The notes under the pieces were generated by a model that did not search any database, was not told where the DNA came from, and saw only the letters and a program-made list of their open reading frames with translations. Below, in pieces: positions 27,359-36,471 of a DNA stretch of 64,000 nt; the stretch's first letter is position 1; every line of letters begins with the position of its first letter. The stretch covers positions 1 to 64,000 of the forward strand of contig JADJVG010000007.1 in the NCBI GenBank assembly GCA_016716675.1, in the 5' to 3' direction. The stretch comes from Hyphomicrobium sp. (lineage in GTDB: Bacteria; Pseudomonadota; Alphaproteobacteria; Rhizobiales; Hyphomicrobiaceae). Made by a program: the position numbers and the translations under genes.

Positions 27359-28627
27359 ATGAACGTACTCTTGATCGGCTCCGGTGGCCGCGAACACGCG
27401 CTCGCTTGGTCTTTGAGCTCCAGTCCGCTGCTCACCAAGCTCTATTCCGCACCTGGCAATGCTGGCATCGCAGAGCTTGCCGAATGTGTGACGCTCAACG
27501 TCAGCGACCATGACGCGGTGATCGCGTTCTGCCGCGGCCACGACATTACGTTTGTGGTGATCGGACCGGAGGCGCCGCTCGTGGCCGGGCTCGGTGACGC
27601 GCTTGCGGAAGCCGGCATTCGACATTTCGGCCCAACCAAAGCCGCAGCCCAACTCGAAGGCTCCAAGGGCTTCACCAAAGACTTGTGCCGCGAGTTCAAT
27701 ATTCCAACGGCCGCTTACGGCCGCTTCAAAGATGCCGCCAGCGCCAAGAGCTACCTCGCCACGCAAACCATCCCGATCGTCGTCAAAGCCGATGGCCTCG
27801 CGGCCGGCAAAGGCGTGATCATCGCGACGACGCGTGAGGAAGCCGAGGCTGCCATTGACGCCTGCTTTGCCGGCGTATTTGGCGCGGCAGGCGCGGAAGT
27901 CGTCATCGAAGACTACATGGACGGCGAGGAAGCCAGTTTCTTCGCGCTGTGCGACGGCAACACCGCGCTCGCGCTAGCAACCGCGCAAGATCATAAGCGC
28001 GTCGGCGATGGCGATACTGGCCTCAACACCGGCGGCATGGGCGCGTATTCACCAGCGCCGATCATGACGCCCGAAATGATCGAACGCACGATGGCAGAGA
28101 TCATCCGTCCGACCGTTGCTGGAATGCGCAAACGCGGCACGCCATTCACCGGCGTTCTGTTCGCTGGATTGATGATTACACCTGCGGGACCGAAGCTGAT
28201 TGAATACAACGCGCGCTTCGGCGATCCCGAAACCCAAGTGCTGCTGATGCGGTTGAAGTCGGATCTGCTTCCAGCACTCATGGCGACGTCGGACGGAACT
28301 CTCGATAAAATCACGCTCAAATGGGCGAGCGACGTCGCGCTGACGGTCGTCATGGCGGCACGCGGTTATCCGGGCACGCCGCTGAAGGGCACCGAAATCA
28401 AGGGCCTCGCTGCGGCCGCAAAAGTCGAAAGCGTAGAAATCTTCCACGCCGGCACCAAGCGCGACGGCGGGCGGCTGATTGCCGACGGCGGCCGCGTTTT
28501 GAATGTTACGGCGCGCGGCTCAAGCGTTGCCGAAGCACAGGCCCATGCCTACGCAGCGGTCGCGCAGATCGATTGGCCTGAAGGCTTCTGCCGCAAGGAC
28601 ATCGGCTGGCGCGCGATTGCGCGTTAA
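27359..28627 (+). CDS. purD: Phosphoribosylamine-glycine ligase
   Basis: Second enzyme of purine synthesis (GAR synthetase). 'NVLLIGSGGREHALAW', 'SKGFTKDLCREFNIPTAAY', 'VVKADGLAAGKGVIIATT', ATP-grasp 'EASFFALCDG', 'AQDHKRVGDGDTGLNTGGMGAYSPAP' and 'LIEYNARFGDPETQVLL' are diagnostic. Start ATG 27359 is where homology begins; the frame remains open to 27266 but that part overlaps xseA. 422 residues, normal length. Confidence 0.96.
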   Translation: MNVLLIGSGGREHALAWSLSSSPLLTKLYSAPGNAGIAELAECVTLNVSDHDAVIAFCRGHDITFVVIGPEAPLVAGLGDALAEAGIRHFGPTKAAAQLEGSKGFTKDLCREFNIPTAAYGRFKDAASAKSYLATQTIPIVVKADGLAAGKGVIIATTREEAEAAIDACFAGVFGAAGAEVVIEDYMDGEEASFFALCDGNTALALATAQDHKRVGDGDTGLNTGGMGAYSPAPIMTPEMIERTMAEIIRPTVAGMRKRGTPFTGVLFAGLMITPAGPKLIEYNARFGDPETQVLLMRLKSDLLPALMATSDGTLDKITLKWASDVALTVVMAARGYPGTPLKGTEIKGLAAAAKVESVEIFHAGTKRDGGRLIADGGRVLNVTARGSSVAEAQAHAYAAVAQIDWPEGFCRKDIGWRAIAR

Positions 28628-28738
28628 TAACGGTTGCTGCAAACGAAACCATCCTGGCCGCGTGGCATTTGCAGGGCGGCAAAGCTGGTTATAATTGGCG
28701 ATATTCAATACGACTGCGGTTAGGTTCAAGGCGCCCTC

Positions 28739-29743
28739 ATGAAAGCCAAAAAGCCCCTGACGACAGCGCCTTCTGCCTCACCAGTATCGCCTCCCCTCAG
28801 CAGCCGGCCGCCGATCTCCATAGGATTGGCACTTGGCGGCGGCGGGGCTCGCGGTCTTGCCCATATCGCGATGCTGGAAGCATTCGACGAACTGGGCATC
28901 AAACCAAGCATCATCTCCGGCACGTCCATCGGCGCAATCTTTGGGGCGGCCTATGCCTCAGGTATTTCCGGCAAAGATCTAAGAGCACATTCGAAAGAGG
29001 TGTTGTCGAAACGCTTAGGGCTGGTGCGCGATCTGTTCAACGCCCGCTCGCAGCCGTTTCAACGCATGCTGAACCCGTTTGCGGCGCGCACCGCCATTCT
29101 CGATCCGCTCGCCATGCTCGGCCTAGTGATGCCCAAGGCGATCAAACAATCGTTTGAAGACCTCTCCATTCCGCTGAAAGTCGTTGCCTCCGATTTCTAC
29201 GATCAGGAGCCGACGATTTTCTCTGCAGGTTCGCTACTTCCGGCGGTTGCCGCCAGCATGGCGCTGCCGGTGATTTTCCAGCCCGTCATGTTTGAAGGCC
29301 GTGCCATGATCGATGGCGGCCTGACGAACCCGCTGCCGTTCGACATCCTTACCAAAGACGCGCCGATCATCGTCGCGATCGACGTTACCGGCGCGCCGAT
29401 CCCGGATCCGAACCGTTCCTCGCCAACCGCGTTCGAAGCGCTGTTCGCCAGCGCGTTCCTGTTTGAAAACTCGATCGTGCGGGAAAAGCTGAAAGCTTCG
29501 ACGCCCGACGTTCTGATCAACGCCGGTACCAGCAATTTCCAGGTTCTGGATTTCCTCAAGGTTGACGAGATCCTTGCCGCGGCAGAACCCGCCAAGGAAC
29601 GGCTGAAGGCGCAACTTGATCGGATTCTATCGGTCGAAACGCTGGCCCAGATCGAACACCGTGATGAAGTCGCCGCGCAGCTCGCGGCACCGAAACGCCG
29701 GCGCGGATTGCTGCGCCGCCGCGTCACCCAGTCAAATGACTGA
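28739..29743 (+). CDS. Patatin-like phospholipase family protein (RssA-like)
   Basis: 334 residues with a complete patatin Ser-Asp dyad: oxyanion loop 'GGGGARGLAHI', nucleophile elbow 'ISGTSIGAIFGA' (G-x-S-x-G), and 'MIDGGLTNPLPFDIL' with the catalytic Asp in DGG. Bacterial homologues are called RssA or NTE-family hydrolases; the true lipid substrate is unknown. No signal peptide; Pro/Ser-rich N-terminus of about 25 residues. It converges with tadA. Confidence 0.9.
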   Translation: MKAKKPLTTAPSASPVSPPLSSRPPISIGLALGGGGARGLAHIAMLEAFDELGIKPSIISGTSIGAIFGAAYASGISGKDLRAHSKEVLSKRLGLVRDLFNARSQPFQRMLNPFAARTAILDPLAMLGLVMPKAIKQSFEDLSIPLKVVASDFYDQEPTIFSAGSLLPAVAASMALPVIFQPVMFEGRAMIDGGLTNPLPFDILTKDAPIIVAIDVTGAPIPDPNRSSPTAFEALFASAFLFENSIVREKLKASTPDVLINAGTSNFQVLDFLKVDEILAAAEPAKERLKAQLDRILSVETLAQIEHRDEVAAQLAAPKRRRGLLRRRVTQSND

Positions 29744-29762
29744 TCGCTGCTCATCCGGCCCG

Positions 29763-30227
29763 TTAATCCGACCGGCGCTCTGCGAAGAACGTGCGCAGCA
29801 AGACAGCTGCGTCGGGCTCGCACAGTCCGCCATAGACTTCGGGCTTATGGTGGCAGGTTGCTTGGTTGAACACGCGCGCGCCATGCTCGACGCCGCCGCC
29901 CTTGGGGTCGCTGGCGCCGTAGTACAGCCGGCGCACGCGCGCAAACGAGATCGCGGCCGCGCACATCGGGCAGGGTTCCAAGGTGACGTAAAGATCGCAA
30001 CCCGTCAGCCGTTCAGCACCAAGCACCGCGCAGGCAACTCTAATGGCCAGTATTTCGGCGTGCGCGGTCGGATCGTTGCGTTCGCGTGTCCTGTTACCAG
30101 CTATGGCCAAAATGGCGCCTGAAGGCTGCACGATGACCGCGCCAACCGGCACTTCGCCGCGCGCTGCGGCGGCACGTCCTTCGGCAAGCGCCAACTCCAT
30201 GTGGCTTAAGCCGTCGCCCAATGTCAT
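29763..30227 (-). CDS. tadA: tRNA adenosine(34) deaminase
   Basis: Deaminates A34 to inosine in tRNA-Arg(ACG). Zinc ligands are visible as 'PTAHAEILAI' (HAE) and 'EPCPMCAAAI' (PCxxC). C-terminal 'YYGASDPKGGGVEHG' and 'NHKPEV'-like region match the family. ATG 30227 gives 154 residues; the frame is open upstream into the rluB-like gene without homology. Divergent from the pseudouridine synthase with about 35 bp between. Confidence 0.93.
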   Translation of the reverse strand: MTLGDGLSHMELALAEGRAAAARGEVPVGAVIVQPSGAILAIAGNRTRERNDPTAHAEILAIRVACAVLGAERLTGCDLYVTLEPCPMCAAAISFARVRRLYYGASDPKGGGVEHGARVFNQATCHHKPEVYGGLCEPDAAVLLRTFFAERRSD

Positions 30228-30262
30228 AACCACGCCTTCACAATTGGGACCACCAACGACCG

Positions 30263-31369
30263 ATGGCCAAGCCAACCAACACATTTCCCGGCGCCCGCAA
30301 GCCGCTGCGCAAGCCAGGCTCGACAAAACCGGGCGCTGCGAAGCCTGAGGCTTCCAAGGACCATTCGTCAAAGCCTCATTCGTCGAAGCCTCATTCTGCA
30401 AAGCCCCATTCTGCAAAATCGGGTGCGCCGAGGCCCGGCGCATCCCAGGCTGGCCGCGCGACGTTTGGCAACCCGAAAGCCGGCGATGCCCAGAGCCGTA
30501 GCGCAAAACCGGACGCCGCCGCCAAATCTGCCCCGCTTGGCGCGCCCACCGGCGAACCGATGCGGATTGCCAAAGCGATGGCGCGCGCAGGCCTGTGCTC
30601 GCGACGCGAAGCTGAACGCTGGATCGCAGATGGCCGGGTCAGCGTCAACGGCAAGCTGCTGAAGACACCGGCGTGCGAGGTCGGACCGTCGGATAAGGTT
30701 ATCGTTGACGGCCGCCCACTGCCGTTGGCTGAGCCGGTCAAGCTGTGGCGCTATCACAAGCCGCGCGGCGTCGTGACGACCCACGCCGATCCGCAGGGCC
30801 GCCCAACGGTATTCGAGAAAATGCCGCCCGAGATGGAGCGCGTTATCTCCATCGGGCGCCTCGATTTCAACACCGAAGGCCTGCTGCTGCTGACAAACGA
30901 TGGCGGCCTCGCGCGCTTCATGGAATTACCGGCGACTGGCTGGGTACGCCGCTATCGCGTGCGTGCCAAGGGCCGCGTGACGCCGCAGGATTTGGAAAAT
31001 CTCAAACAGGGCGTTGAGGTCGAGGGCGTTTACTATGGCCCCGTTGAAGCCGCCGTCGATAGCGTGCAAGGCGCCAATATGTGGCTGACGATCGCCATTC
31101 GCGAAGGCAAGAACCGCGAAGTTCGTAAAATCCTGAGCCACCTCGGCCTCGAAGTGAACCGCCTCATCCGCACGTCGTTCGGACCCTTCCAATTGCTCGA
31201 CCTCGAGCCGGGCTCTGTGGAACAGGTTAAGCGCCGCGTCTTGGCCGAGCAGCTCGGCCTGAAAATGGCGCAAGACCTCGGTCTTGCCGAAAGCCCCGAA
31301 GAGCGCAAGGCCCGCCACACGCGCGGCAAAGCGGCAGCGGCTGCCAAACGCGACGAGTACGACGAATGA
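30263..31369 (+). CDS. Pseudouridine synthase RluB-like (RsuA family)
   Basis: Makes pseudouridine in rRNA, likely 23S U2605 by analogy with RluB. After a Lys/Ser/Pro-rich N-terminal extension of about 95 residues comes an S4 RNA-binding domain ('MRIAKAMARAGLCSRREAERWIADGRVSVNG'), then the catalytic domain with 'ISIGRLDFNTEGLLLLTNDG' (catalytic Asp) and 'REGKNREVRKILSHLGLEVNRLIR'. The extension includes four 15-base tandem units (30362-30421) coding for HSSKP-like repeats. It overlaps rsmD by 4 bases. Confidence 0.92.
   Translation: MAKPTNTFPGARKPLRKPGSTKPGAAKPEASKDHSSKPHSSKPHSAKPHSAKSGAPRPGASQAGRATFGNPKAGDAQSRSAKPDAAAKSAPLGAPTGEPMRIAKAMARAGLCSRREAERWIADGRVSVNGKLLKTPACEVGPSDKVIVDGRPLPLAEPVKLWRYHKPRGVVTTHADPQGRPTVFEKMPPEMERVISIGRLDFNTEGLLLLTNDGGLARFMELPATGWVRRYRVRAKGRVTPQDLENLKQGVEVEGVYYGPVEAAVDSVQGANMWLTIAIREGKNREVRKILSHLGLEVNRLIRTSFGPFQLLDLEPGSVEQVKRRVLAEQLGLKMAQDLGLAESPEERKARHTRGKAAAAAKRDEYDE
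30362..30421 (+). repeat. Four 15-base tandem repeats inside the rluB-like gene
   Basis: Units start at 30362, 30377, 30392 and 30407, with the form CATTCGTCAAAGCCT and few changes. The period is a multiple of three, so copy number changes would keep the frame and simply alter the length of the basic HSSKP-type linker before the S4 domain. Confidence 0.85.
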
Positions 31370-31923
31370 GAATTGTCGCCGGAAAATTCCGCGGCCGCGC
31401 CATTGCAGCGCCCGCGCATGAGGGCGTGCGCCCGACATCCGATCGTGTGCGCGAAAGCGTGTTTAACATTCTGAGCCACGGGATTGCCGATTTCGACCTT
31501 CGCGGCGCCCGCGTCATCGACCTTTTTGCCGGAACCGGCGCGCTCGGCCTGGAAGCCATGTCGCGCGGCGCCGCCTACTGCCTGTTCGTCGAAGACAACG
31601 CCGATTCACGCGCGCTTATCCGCACCAATGTCGAAGCCTTCGGATTAACCGGCGAAACCCGCATCTTCCGGCGCGACGCCACCGACCTCGGCCCCGCCGG
31701 CAATATGGATAGCTATTCCCTGGCGTTTCTCGATCCGCCCTATGGCAAGGGCCTCGGCGAAAAAGCACTCGCCATTCTGAGTGAAGGAAAATGGCTAACG
31801 TCCGGCGCCATTGTCGTATTCGAAGAACGCGCAGGCACGGCCGTTAATCTCCCGGCCGCCTATGATCTGTTCGATACCCGCACCTATGGCGATACGGACG
31901 TCAGATTACTCCGTTATCGCTGA
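31366..31923 (+). CDS. rsmD: 16S rRNA (guanine(966)-N2)-methyltransferase
   Basis: Methylates G966 of 16S rRNA. N-terminal 'RIVAGKFRGRAIAAP' and 'RPTSDRVRESVFNIL', the SAM-binding 'VIDLFAGTGALGLEAMSRGA' and catalytic 'LDPPYGKG' are diagnostic. 185 residues. Its start overlaps the stop of the rluB-like gene (ATGA), so the two rRNA modification enzymes are coupled. Confidence 0.95.
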   Translation: MRIVAGKFRGRAIAAPAHEGVRPTSDRVRESVFNILSHGIADFDLRGARVIDLFAGTGALGLEAMSRGAAYCLFVEDNADSRALIRTNVEAFGLTGETRIFRRDATDLGPAGNMDSYSLAFLDPPYGKGLGEKALAILSEGKWLTSGAIVVFEERAGTAVNLPAAYDLFDTRTYGDTDVRLLRYR

Positions 31924-32072
31924 CCGAACGACTGCTGCCGACGAGAACGGGCGCACAGCATGCTTAACGCGATAGCCGCGTTTTTCATCGATTGCGAATA
32001 CACTGCATTAGTATTGAACCAATTCAATTGATTTCGAACGACGTTCTTAAGACCTCATTCATTGCGCAGCAT

Positions 32073-32122
32073 ATACCTCTAATCACATCAAATTTTGTGA
32101 TAAAATTGAGGTATCCGCCGTG
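32073..32122 (+). promoter_or_regulatory. Inverted repeat covering the ribosome binding site of the TadG-like gene
   Basis: ATACCTC (32073-32079) is complementary to GAGGTAT (32108-32114), and ATCACA (32082-32087) to TGTGAT (32096-32101) inside it. The right outer arm contains the GAGG ribosome binding site of the gene starting at GTG 32120. In RNA the hairpin would hide the site; in DNA it could be a protein-binding palindrome. It lies in an AT-rich stretch (31975-32110). Confidence 0.45.
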
Positions 32123-33322
32123 CGTATCTCTGCAAAGCGTATCAGGTCATTCAGCTCTGACGAGCGCGGCACCACTGCGATCGTTTTCGCACTCTGCCTG
32201 ACGATGTTGTTTTTCGTGATCGGCGTCGCGATCGACTCTGCTCGCGCATGGAAGACACAGAGCGTACTTCAGGAAGCGCTGGACTCTGCAGCCCTCGCAA
32301 CAGCGCGTGCCATGCGCCTTGAGGGGCTGAACGACGCCGAATTGAAAGAACGCGCCGACAGCTTTTTCCAATCGGCCTACACGAGCCGAACGGGCGGCAA
32401 AGCTCCTGTCCAAAATCTGACTCTTACCATCGACCGTAGCACCACCACAGCCACGCTCTCAGCAGATGTAATGCTGCCAGCGTATCTCGCGGCCCTCATG
32501 AACGTCAAAAAATTCGATATCTCTGAGGTTTCAATCGCCCGCTTCGATGCCAAAAACGTCGAACTTTCGATGACGCTCGACGTGAGCGGCTCGATGGCTG
32601 GATCAAAACTCTCCGACCTGAAAGCCGCCGCAAGCGACCTTACCGAAATCATTCTCGACCAAAACAATAACGGCGCCCATCACCGCATTGGATTGGCGCC
32701 GTATTCGACGTCGGTCAACGCCGGACCTTACGCCGCCATTTCGACCGGCGTTTCTACCGGCCTTCCTTGCGTCACAGAGCGCCCCACGAGCAACATCCTA
32801 AAAGATGCAAACCCCAATGCCGGCATATTCGGCAAGAAGGCCAACTTCTGTCCGCAGAGTGCAATCTTGCCGCTCACCGACGACAAAGGCGTGATCACAT
32901 CCCACCTCAACGGGATGGTGGCCAACGGCATGACGGCAGGTCACCTGGGCATCGCCTGGGGCTGGTACATTATCTCCCCGGACTGGGCGTCCATCTGGCC
33001 GAGTTCAAGCACCCCCGTCGCCTATCGCGATGAGCAAACGATGAAAGCCGCGATCATCATGACGGATGGCATGTTCAATGCCGCCTACGAACCGCAGAAT
33101 GGCGATTCGATTGCGCAGGCGAAAGTGCTGTGTGACGGCATGAAGGCTCAGGATATCAAGATTTTCACGGTCGGCTTCCAGGCTCCAGCCTCGGTACTGC
33201 CGCTGTTGCAGTACTGCGCGTCATCTCCCAACGAGTTTTATGACGCCCAGGACGGCGATGCGCTGCGCAAATCGTTCAGGCAAATCGCCAACCAGTTGAC
33301 CTCTCTGCGGCTGACGAACTAG
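32120..33322 (+). CDS. TadE/TadG-like pilus assembly protein with von Willebrand A domain
   Basis: 400 residues. The N-terminal 'DERGTTAIVFALCLTMLFFVIGVAIDSAR' is the TadE/TadG segment with one transmembrane helix, followed by a periplasmic part. A von Willebrand A domain has the MIDAS motif 'DVSGSMAGS' and later 'AIIMTDGMFN'. Such TadG-like proteins occur alone or with Flp pilus genes; no other tad gene is in this window, so a pilus role is not assured. GTG start with GAGG eight bases upstream, inside an inverted repeat. Confidence 0.88.
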   Translation: MRISAKRIRSFSSDERGTTAIVFALCLTMLFFVIGVAIDSARAWKTQSVLQEALDSAALATARAMRLEGLNDAELKERADSFFQSAYTSRTGGKAPVQNLTLTIDRSTTTATLSADVMLPAYLAALMNVKKFDISEVSIARFDAKNVELSMTLDVSGSMAGSKLSDLKAAASDLTEIILDQNNNGAHHRIGLAPYSTSVNAGPYAAISTGVSTGLPCVTERPTSNILKDANPNAGIFGKKANFCPQSAILPLTDDKGVITSHLNGMVANGMTAGHLGIAWGWYIISPDWASIWPSSSTPVAYRDEQTMKAAIIMTDGMFNAAYEPQNGDSIAQAKVLCDGMKAQDIKIFTVGFQAPASVLPLLQYCASSPNEFYDAQDGDALRKSFRQIANQLTSLRLTN

Positions 33323-33328
33323 TCCGCC

Positions 33329-34690
33329 TCAGACTTCGGTTGCCGAGAGCCGGCCTTGTGGATTGGCGCTAAGGCCGACGCGGTATCCGCGTGCTCCATA
33401 GTACAAAATGAACAGGTAACTCGGTATGGCGAGCGCCGCATAGGCCAACTGAAAATCAATATGCTGTTTGAGGACCGCAAACGCATAGGGAAGCAGTGCG
33501 CCACCCGCGATGGCCATGATGAGCAACGCCGAGCCGGTCTCGGTATGCTTGCCCAGGCCCCGGATCGCCAACGGGAAGATGGCCGGCCACATCATGGCAT
33601 TGGCAAACCCCAGCGCCGCGATGAAGGCGACGGACGTGAACCCACTGGTCATCACCGCGCCGATGCTCAGCACAACGCCTAACAGCGCCGATAATGCCAG
33701 ATAACTCTGCTGCGATATGAAGCGCGGAATAACCAGCAGACCGGCGATATAGCCGAGCAGCATCGCAACCAGCGTGTACGACGTAAACAGCCGCGTTTCA
33801 CTGAGTGGCAGCCCAAAACCTTCGCCGTAGATGCCGATGGCATCGCCAGCCATCACCTCGACGCCGACATAGAGAAACAAGCACACGACGCCAAGCCACA
33901 AATGCGGCGACGCCAACATAGTACGCACGCTACTGCCATCGTCAGCCCGCTCATTGACAGCTTCGGATGCAATGTCCGGCAGCTGCGACCGCGCGATCCA
34001 CACGGCCAGCACCGCCAATAGCGCGGCCATGATCATATAGGGCCAATAGACCTGCGATGCGAAGGCGTTCAGCAGCCCTTCGCGAACTTCGGGCGATTCT
34101 GCGGCCTTCACCCGGGCATCAAAGCCATCAAGCCCGCGCAACACCAGCGCACCGAAAACGACGGGTGCCAGCACGCCAGCAAACTTATTGCAGATGCCCA
34201 TGAAGGCTATGCGCTGCGCGGCGCTATCGATCGGCCCGACAATGCTGATGTAGGGGTTGGACGCCGTCTGCAGGAGCGCCAATCCCGAGCCGATCACGAA
34301 CAAGCCGGCCAGCGCCCCCGGATAATAACGGACCGTCGTGAACTGACCGAACAACACCGCACCCGCCGCCATGACAAGCAGACCGAGCGCCATGCCTCTT
34401 TTCATACCCGTTTTGCGCAAGACGGCTGCCGACGGCAAAGCCAGAAAGAAATACGACAGATAAAATGCCATCGGGACCAGGAAGGCGTTGACGTCATCAA
34501 GGTCGAACGCCAGCTTGACGAAGGTGATCAGCGGGCCGTTCAACCACGTCACGAACCCAAAAATGAAGAAGAGCACGCCGATGGTGATTGCAGGGCCGAG
34601 ATGGCCGCTGCTGGTGCCGCGTGCCGCAAAAGCAACGGCCCCCAGGCTCACAACCGCCAATACCGCAAGTAAGATTGTAACTGTCGTCAT
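33329..34690 (-). CDS. Sugar MFS transporter, FucP/GluP type
   Basis: A 12-helix major facilitator of the fucose/glucose-galactose permease group. 'GVLFFIFGFVTWLNGPLITFVKLAFDLDDVNAFLVPMAFYLSYFFLALPSA', 'LLQTASNPYISIVGP' and 'AFMGICNKFAGVLAPVVFG' are strong family marks. Substrate is probably a hexose taken up with protons. ATG 34690 starts the first hydrophobic segment and has GGTGGG upstream; the frame is open 37 codons further up with an Arg-rich sequence unlike the family. It converges with the TadG-like gene. Confidence 0.9.
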   Translation of the reverse strand: MTTVTILLAVLAVVSLGAVAFAARGTSSGHLGPAITIGVLFFIFGFVTWLNGPLITFVKLAFDLDDVNAFLVPMAFYLSYFFLALPSAAVLRKTGMKRGMALGLLVMAAGAVLFGQFTTVRYYPGALAGLFVIGSGLALLQTASNPYISIVGPIDSAAQRIAFMGICNKFAGVLAPVVFGALVLRGLDGFDARVKAAESPEVREGLLNAFASQVYWPYMIMAALLAVLAVWIARSQLPDIASEAVNERADDGSSVRTMLASPHLWLGVVCLFLYVGVEVMAGDAIGIYGEGFGLPLSETRLFTSYTLVAMLLGYIAGLLVIPRFISQQSYLALSALLGVVLSIGAVMTSGFTSVAFIAALGFANAMMWPAIFPLAIRGLGKHTETGSALLIMAIAGGALLPYAFAVLKQHIDFQLAYAALAIPSYLFILYYGARGYRVGLSANPQGRLSATEV

Positions 34691-34808
34691 CGCCCACCCC
34701 CACCCATCGGCGCTGAACCTACTGGAACGACGTGACGATTGCACGCCGCGCGGGCGGGTCCGGGGAGCCTGCCAACCGGCCTTTTTGGGAACCTCAGCCA
34801 TGGCATTC

Positions 34809-34823
34809 TTGGAAGTTTTCTAA
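34809..34823. promoter_or_regulatory. Possible Irr box (iron control element) upstream of bfd-bfr
   Basis: TTGGAAGTTTTCTAA fits the TTAGAA-N3-TTCTAA palindrome reported for the alphaproteobacterial regulator Irr, with one mismatch; flanking C and G extend the dyad. It lies about 120 bp before the bfd start, a sensible place for iron-responsive control of iron storage genes. It is also near the 5' end of the divergent sugar transporter, so the target is not certain. Confidence 0.4.
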
Positions 34824-34941
34824 GAAAGCCCGCGACAACCCCCACCTTGACGACGGTAGCATTTTTCGACCAAAATCATGGTTAGACAAGACTGCTGTCC
34901 GATAATGGGGCCTTGAACCCCGTGCCATTGGAGCTCGTTAG

Positions 34942-35283
34942 GTGATCATCTGTTCCTGCGCCGTTATCTCGGATCGAGATATTGACCGCGCCGTCATCGA
35001 AATCATGAGTGCCGGATCGGCGTTGCTCCCGACGCCCGGCGTGGTTTTCAGACATCTCAACAAAAAGATGAACTGCTGCACATGCGCGCCTGTGGCGGTC
35101 TCCGCCATTTACGCGGCCATGGATCGCTTGGCTGCAGATACGCGCGTCTGCCCCTATGCCCTCGCTGGCGCCCGCGCCAAGTTGATCCGCATCGAAGAAC
35201 GGCGCCTCAACAGACAGCGCCGCATTGGAGCTGGCCGCGCGGCCGCAAATCTGTCGGCTGTCACCCACCGCCAAAGCGCCTGA
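34942..35283 (+). CDS. bfd: Bacterioferritin-associated ferredoxin
   Basis: (2Fe-2S) ferredoxin that reduces ferric iron in bacterioferritin to release it. N-terminal 'MIICSCAVISDRDI' gives the C-x-C pair; 'KMNCCTCAPV' gives the second pair. 113 residues is longer than E. coli Bfd (64); the extra part is a basic C-terminal tail. GTG start with GGAG eight bases before. It precedes bfr by about 120 bp on the same strand, the usual pairing. Confidence 0.88.
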   Translation: MIICSCAVISDRDIDRAVIEIMSAGSALLPTPGVVFRHLNKKMNCCTCAPVAVSAIYAAMDRLAADTRVCPYALAGARAKLIRIEERRLNRQRRIGAGRAAANLSAVTHRQSA

Positions 35284-35402
35284 ACCAAGACAAACCATGT
35301 ACCGGTCTTCGCTGATTTTCCGCGCCAGCGCCCATTGCCTTGATCGATAGCTTCCGACGTACTAGACCATTTAAAGCAGCAGAAAATCAGCGGAGCAAGC
35401 AC

Positions 35403-35894
35403 ATGAAGGGCAACAAAGAAGTCATTGCGCGGTTAAACGAAGCCCTGAAATTAGAGCTCGGCGCCATCAACCAGTATTGGCTGCATTATCGCTTGCTGGC
35501 CAACTGGGGCTACGCGAAGCTCGCCAAGAAAGAGCGCAAGGAATCCATCGAAGAGATGGGCCACGCCGATAAAATCGTCGATCGCATCATTTTCCTCGAC
35601 GGGCATCCGAACCTTCAGCATGTCGCGCCGCTCATGATCGGTGAGAACATCAAGGAAGTGCTGGAGTGCGATCTCAAGGGCGAACATATGGCCCGTGAGA
35701 GCTACGCGAAATCGCGCGACGTGTGCCGTGAGCACAATGATTACGTGACCATGCAGCTCTTCGAAGAACTGCTCAGCGACGAAGAAGGCCATATCGACTT
35801 CCTCGAAACACAGCTTGATCTGTTGAAGCGCATCGGCGTTGAAAACTACGGCCTGCTCCAGTCGGAAAGCGCCGACGATGCCGAGGGCCATTGA
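35403..35894 (+). CDS. bfr: Bacterioferritin
   Basis: Haem-containing 24-mer iron store. 163 residues with ferroxidase-centre residues in 'LNEALKLELGAINQYWLHYRLL' and 'EESIEEMGHADK'-type region, where the Met (residue 52) is the haem ligand, plus 'ELLSDEEGHIDFLETQ' near the end. ATG 35403 is followed at once by homology. It overlaps the next gene by 4 bases. Confidence 0.96.
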   Translation: MKGNKEVIARLNEALKLELGAINQYWLHYRLLANWGYAKLAKKERKESIEEMGHADKIVDRIIFLDGHPNLQHVAPLMIGENIKEVLECDLKGEHMARESYAKSRDVCREHNDYVTMQLFEELLSDEEGHIDFLETQLDLLKRIGVENYGLLQSESADDAEGH

Positions 35895-36415
35895 GCACTC
35901 AGGCTCAGGATCTGGTTGCAGGGCGTTCGTGCGACGGCTGCACGATGTGCTGCAAGCTGCTTGCGATCGACGTCTTGCAAAAGCCGCGCGGCGTGTGGTG
36001 CTCGCACTGCGACCAGAAACACGGATGCACAATCTATGAGTCGCGGCCGGATCCGTGCCGTGGCTTCTATTGCGGCTATCTGAGACTTCCTCAGATCGAC
36101 GACCGCTGGAAACCGTCGAAGGCCAAATTCCTCATCAATTATGAGGATGCGGCCAACAGGATCGTCATTCACGCCGATCCGGCGCGGCCTGACGCTTGGC
36201 GGGCCGATCCGTACCTCAAAACCATCCGGCAGTGGGCGGCGTCCGCGCGCCAGCAGGGCGGCATGGTGCTGGTGTGGGCCGGATCACGCGCGACGATCGT
36301 GCTACCGGACCGCGAGATCGAACTTGGCACAGTGCGTGAGGACCAGCTTATCGTTCCGGTCGAGCGGCGCACGCCGCGCGGCATCGACGTCACATTCGAA
36401 GTGCGTGATCCCTAG
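35891..36415 (+). CDS. YkgJ-like cysteine-cluster protein
   Basis: 174 residues with 'CDGCTMCCKLLAI' near the N-terminus and further cysteines in 'CSHCDQKHGCTIYESRPDPCRGFYCG', matching the YkgJ/CxxCxxCC family thought to bind zinc or iron-sulfur. Function unknown. TTG start overlaps the bfr stop, so it is probably co-transcribed with the iron storage genes, which makes a metal link plausible. Confidence 0.8.
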   Translation: MSTQAQDLVAGRSCDGCTMCCKLLAIDVLQKPRGVWCSHCDQKHGCTIYESRPDPCRGFYCGYLRLPQIDDRWKPSKAKFLINYEDAANRIVIHADPARPDAWRADPYLKTIRQWAASARQQGGMVLVWAGSRATIVLPDREIELGTVREDQLIVPVERRTPRGIDVTFEVRDP

Positions 36416-36471
36416 AGATTGGTGGCGGCTGCACGGTTCTTATGAATGCAAGCGCGTCGCGAGCGGCCAAG

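Noticed and set aside
30362..30421. Short tandem repeats as a possible CRISPR array
   Set aside because: Units are contiguous 15-mers with no spacers and lie in frame inside the pseudouridine synthase gene.
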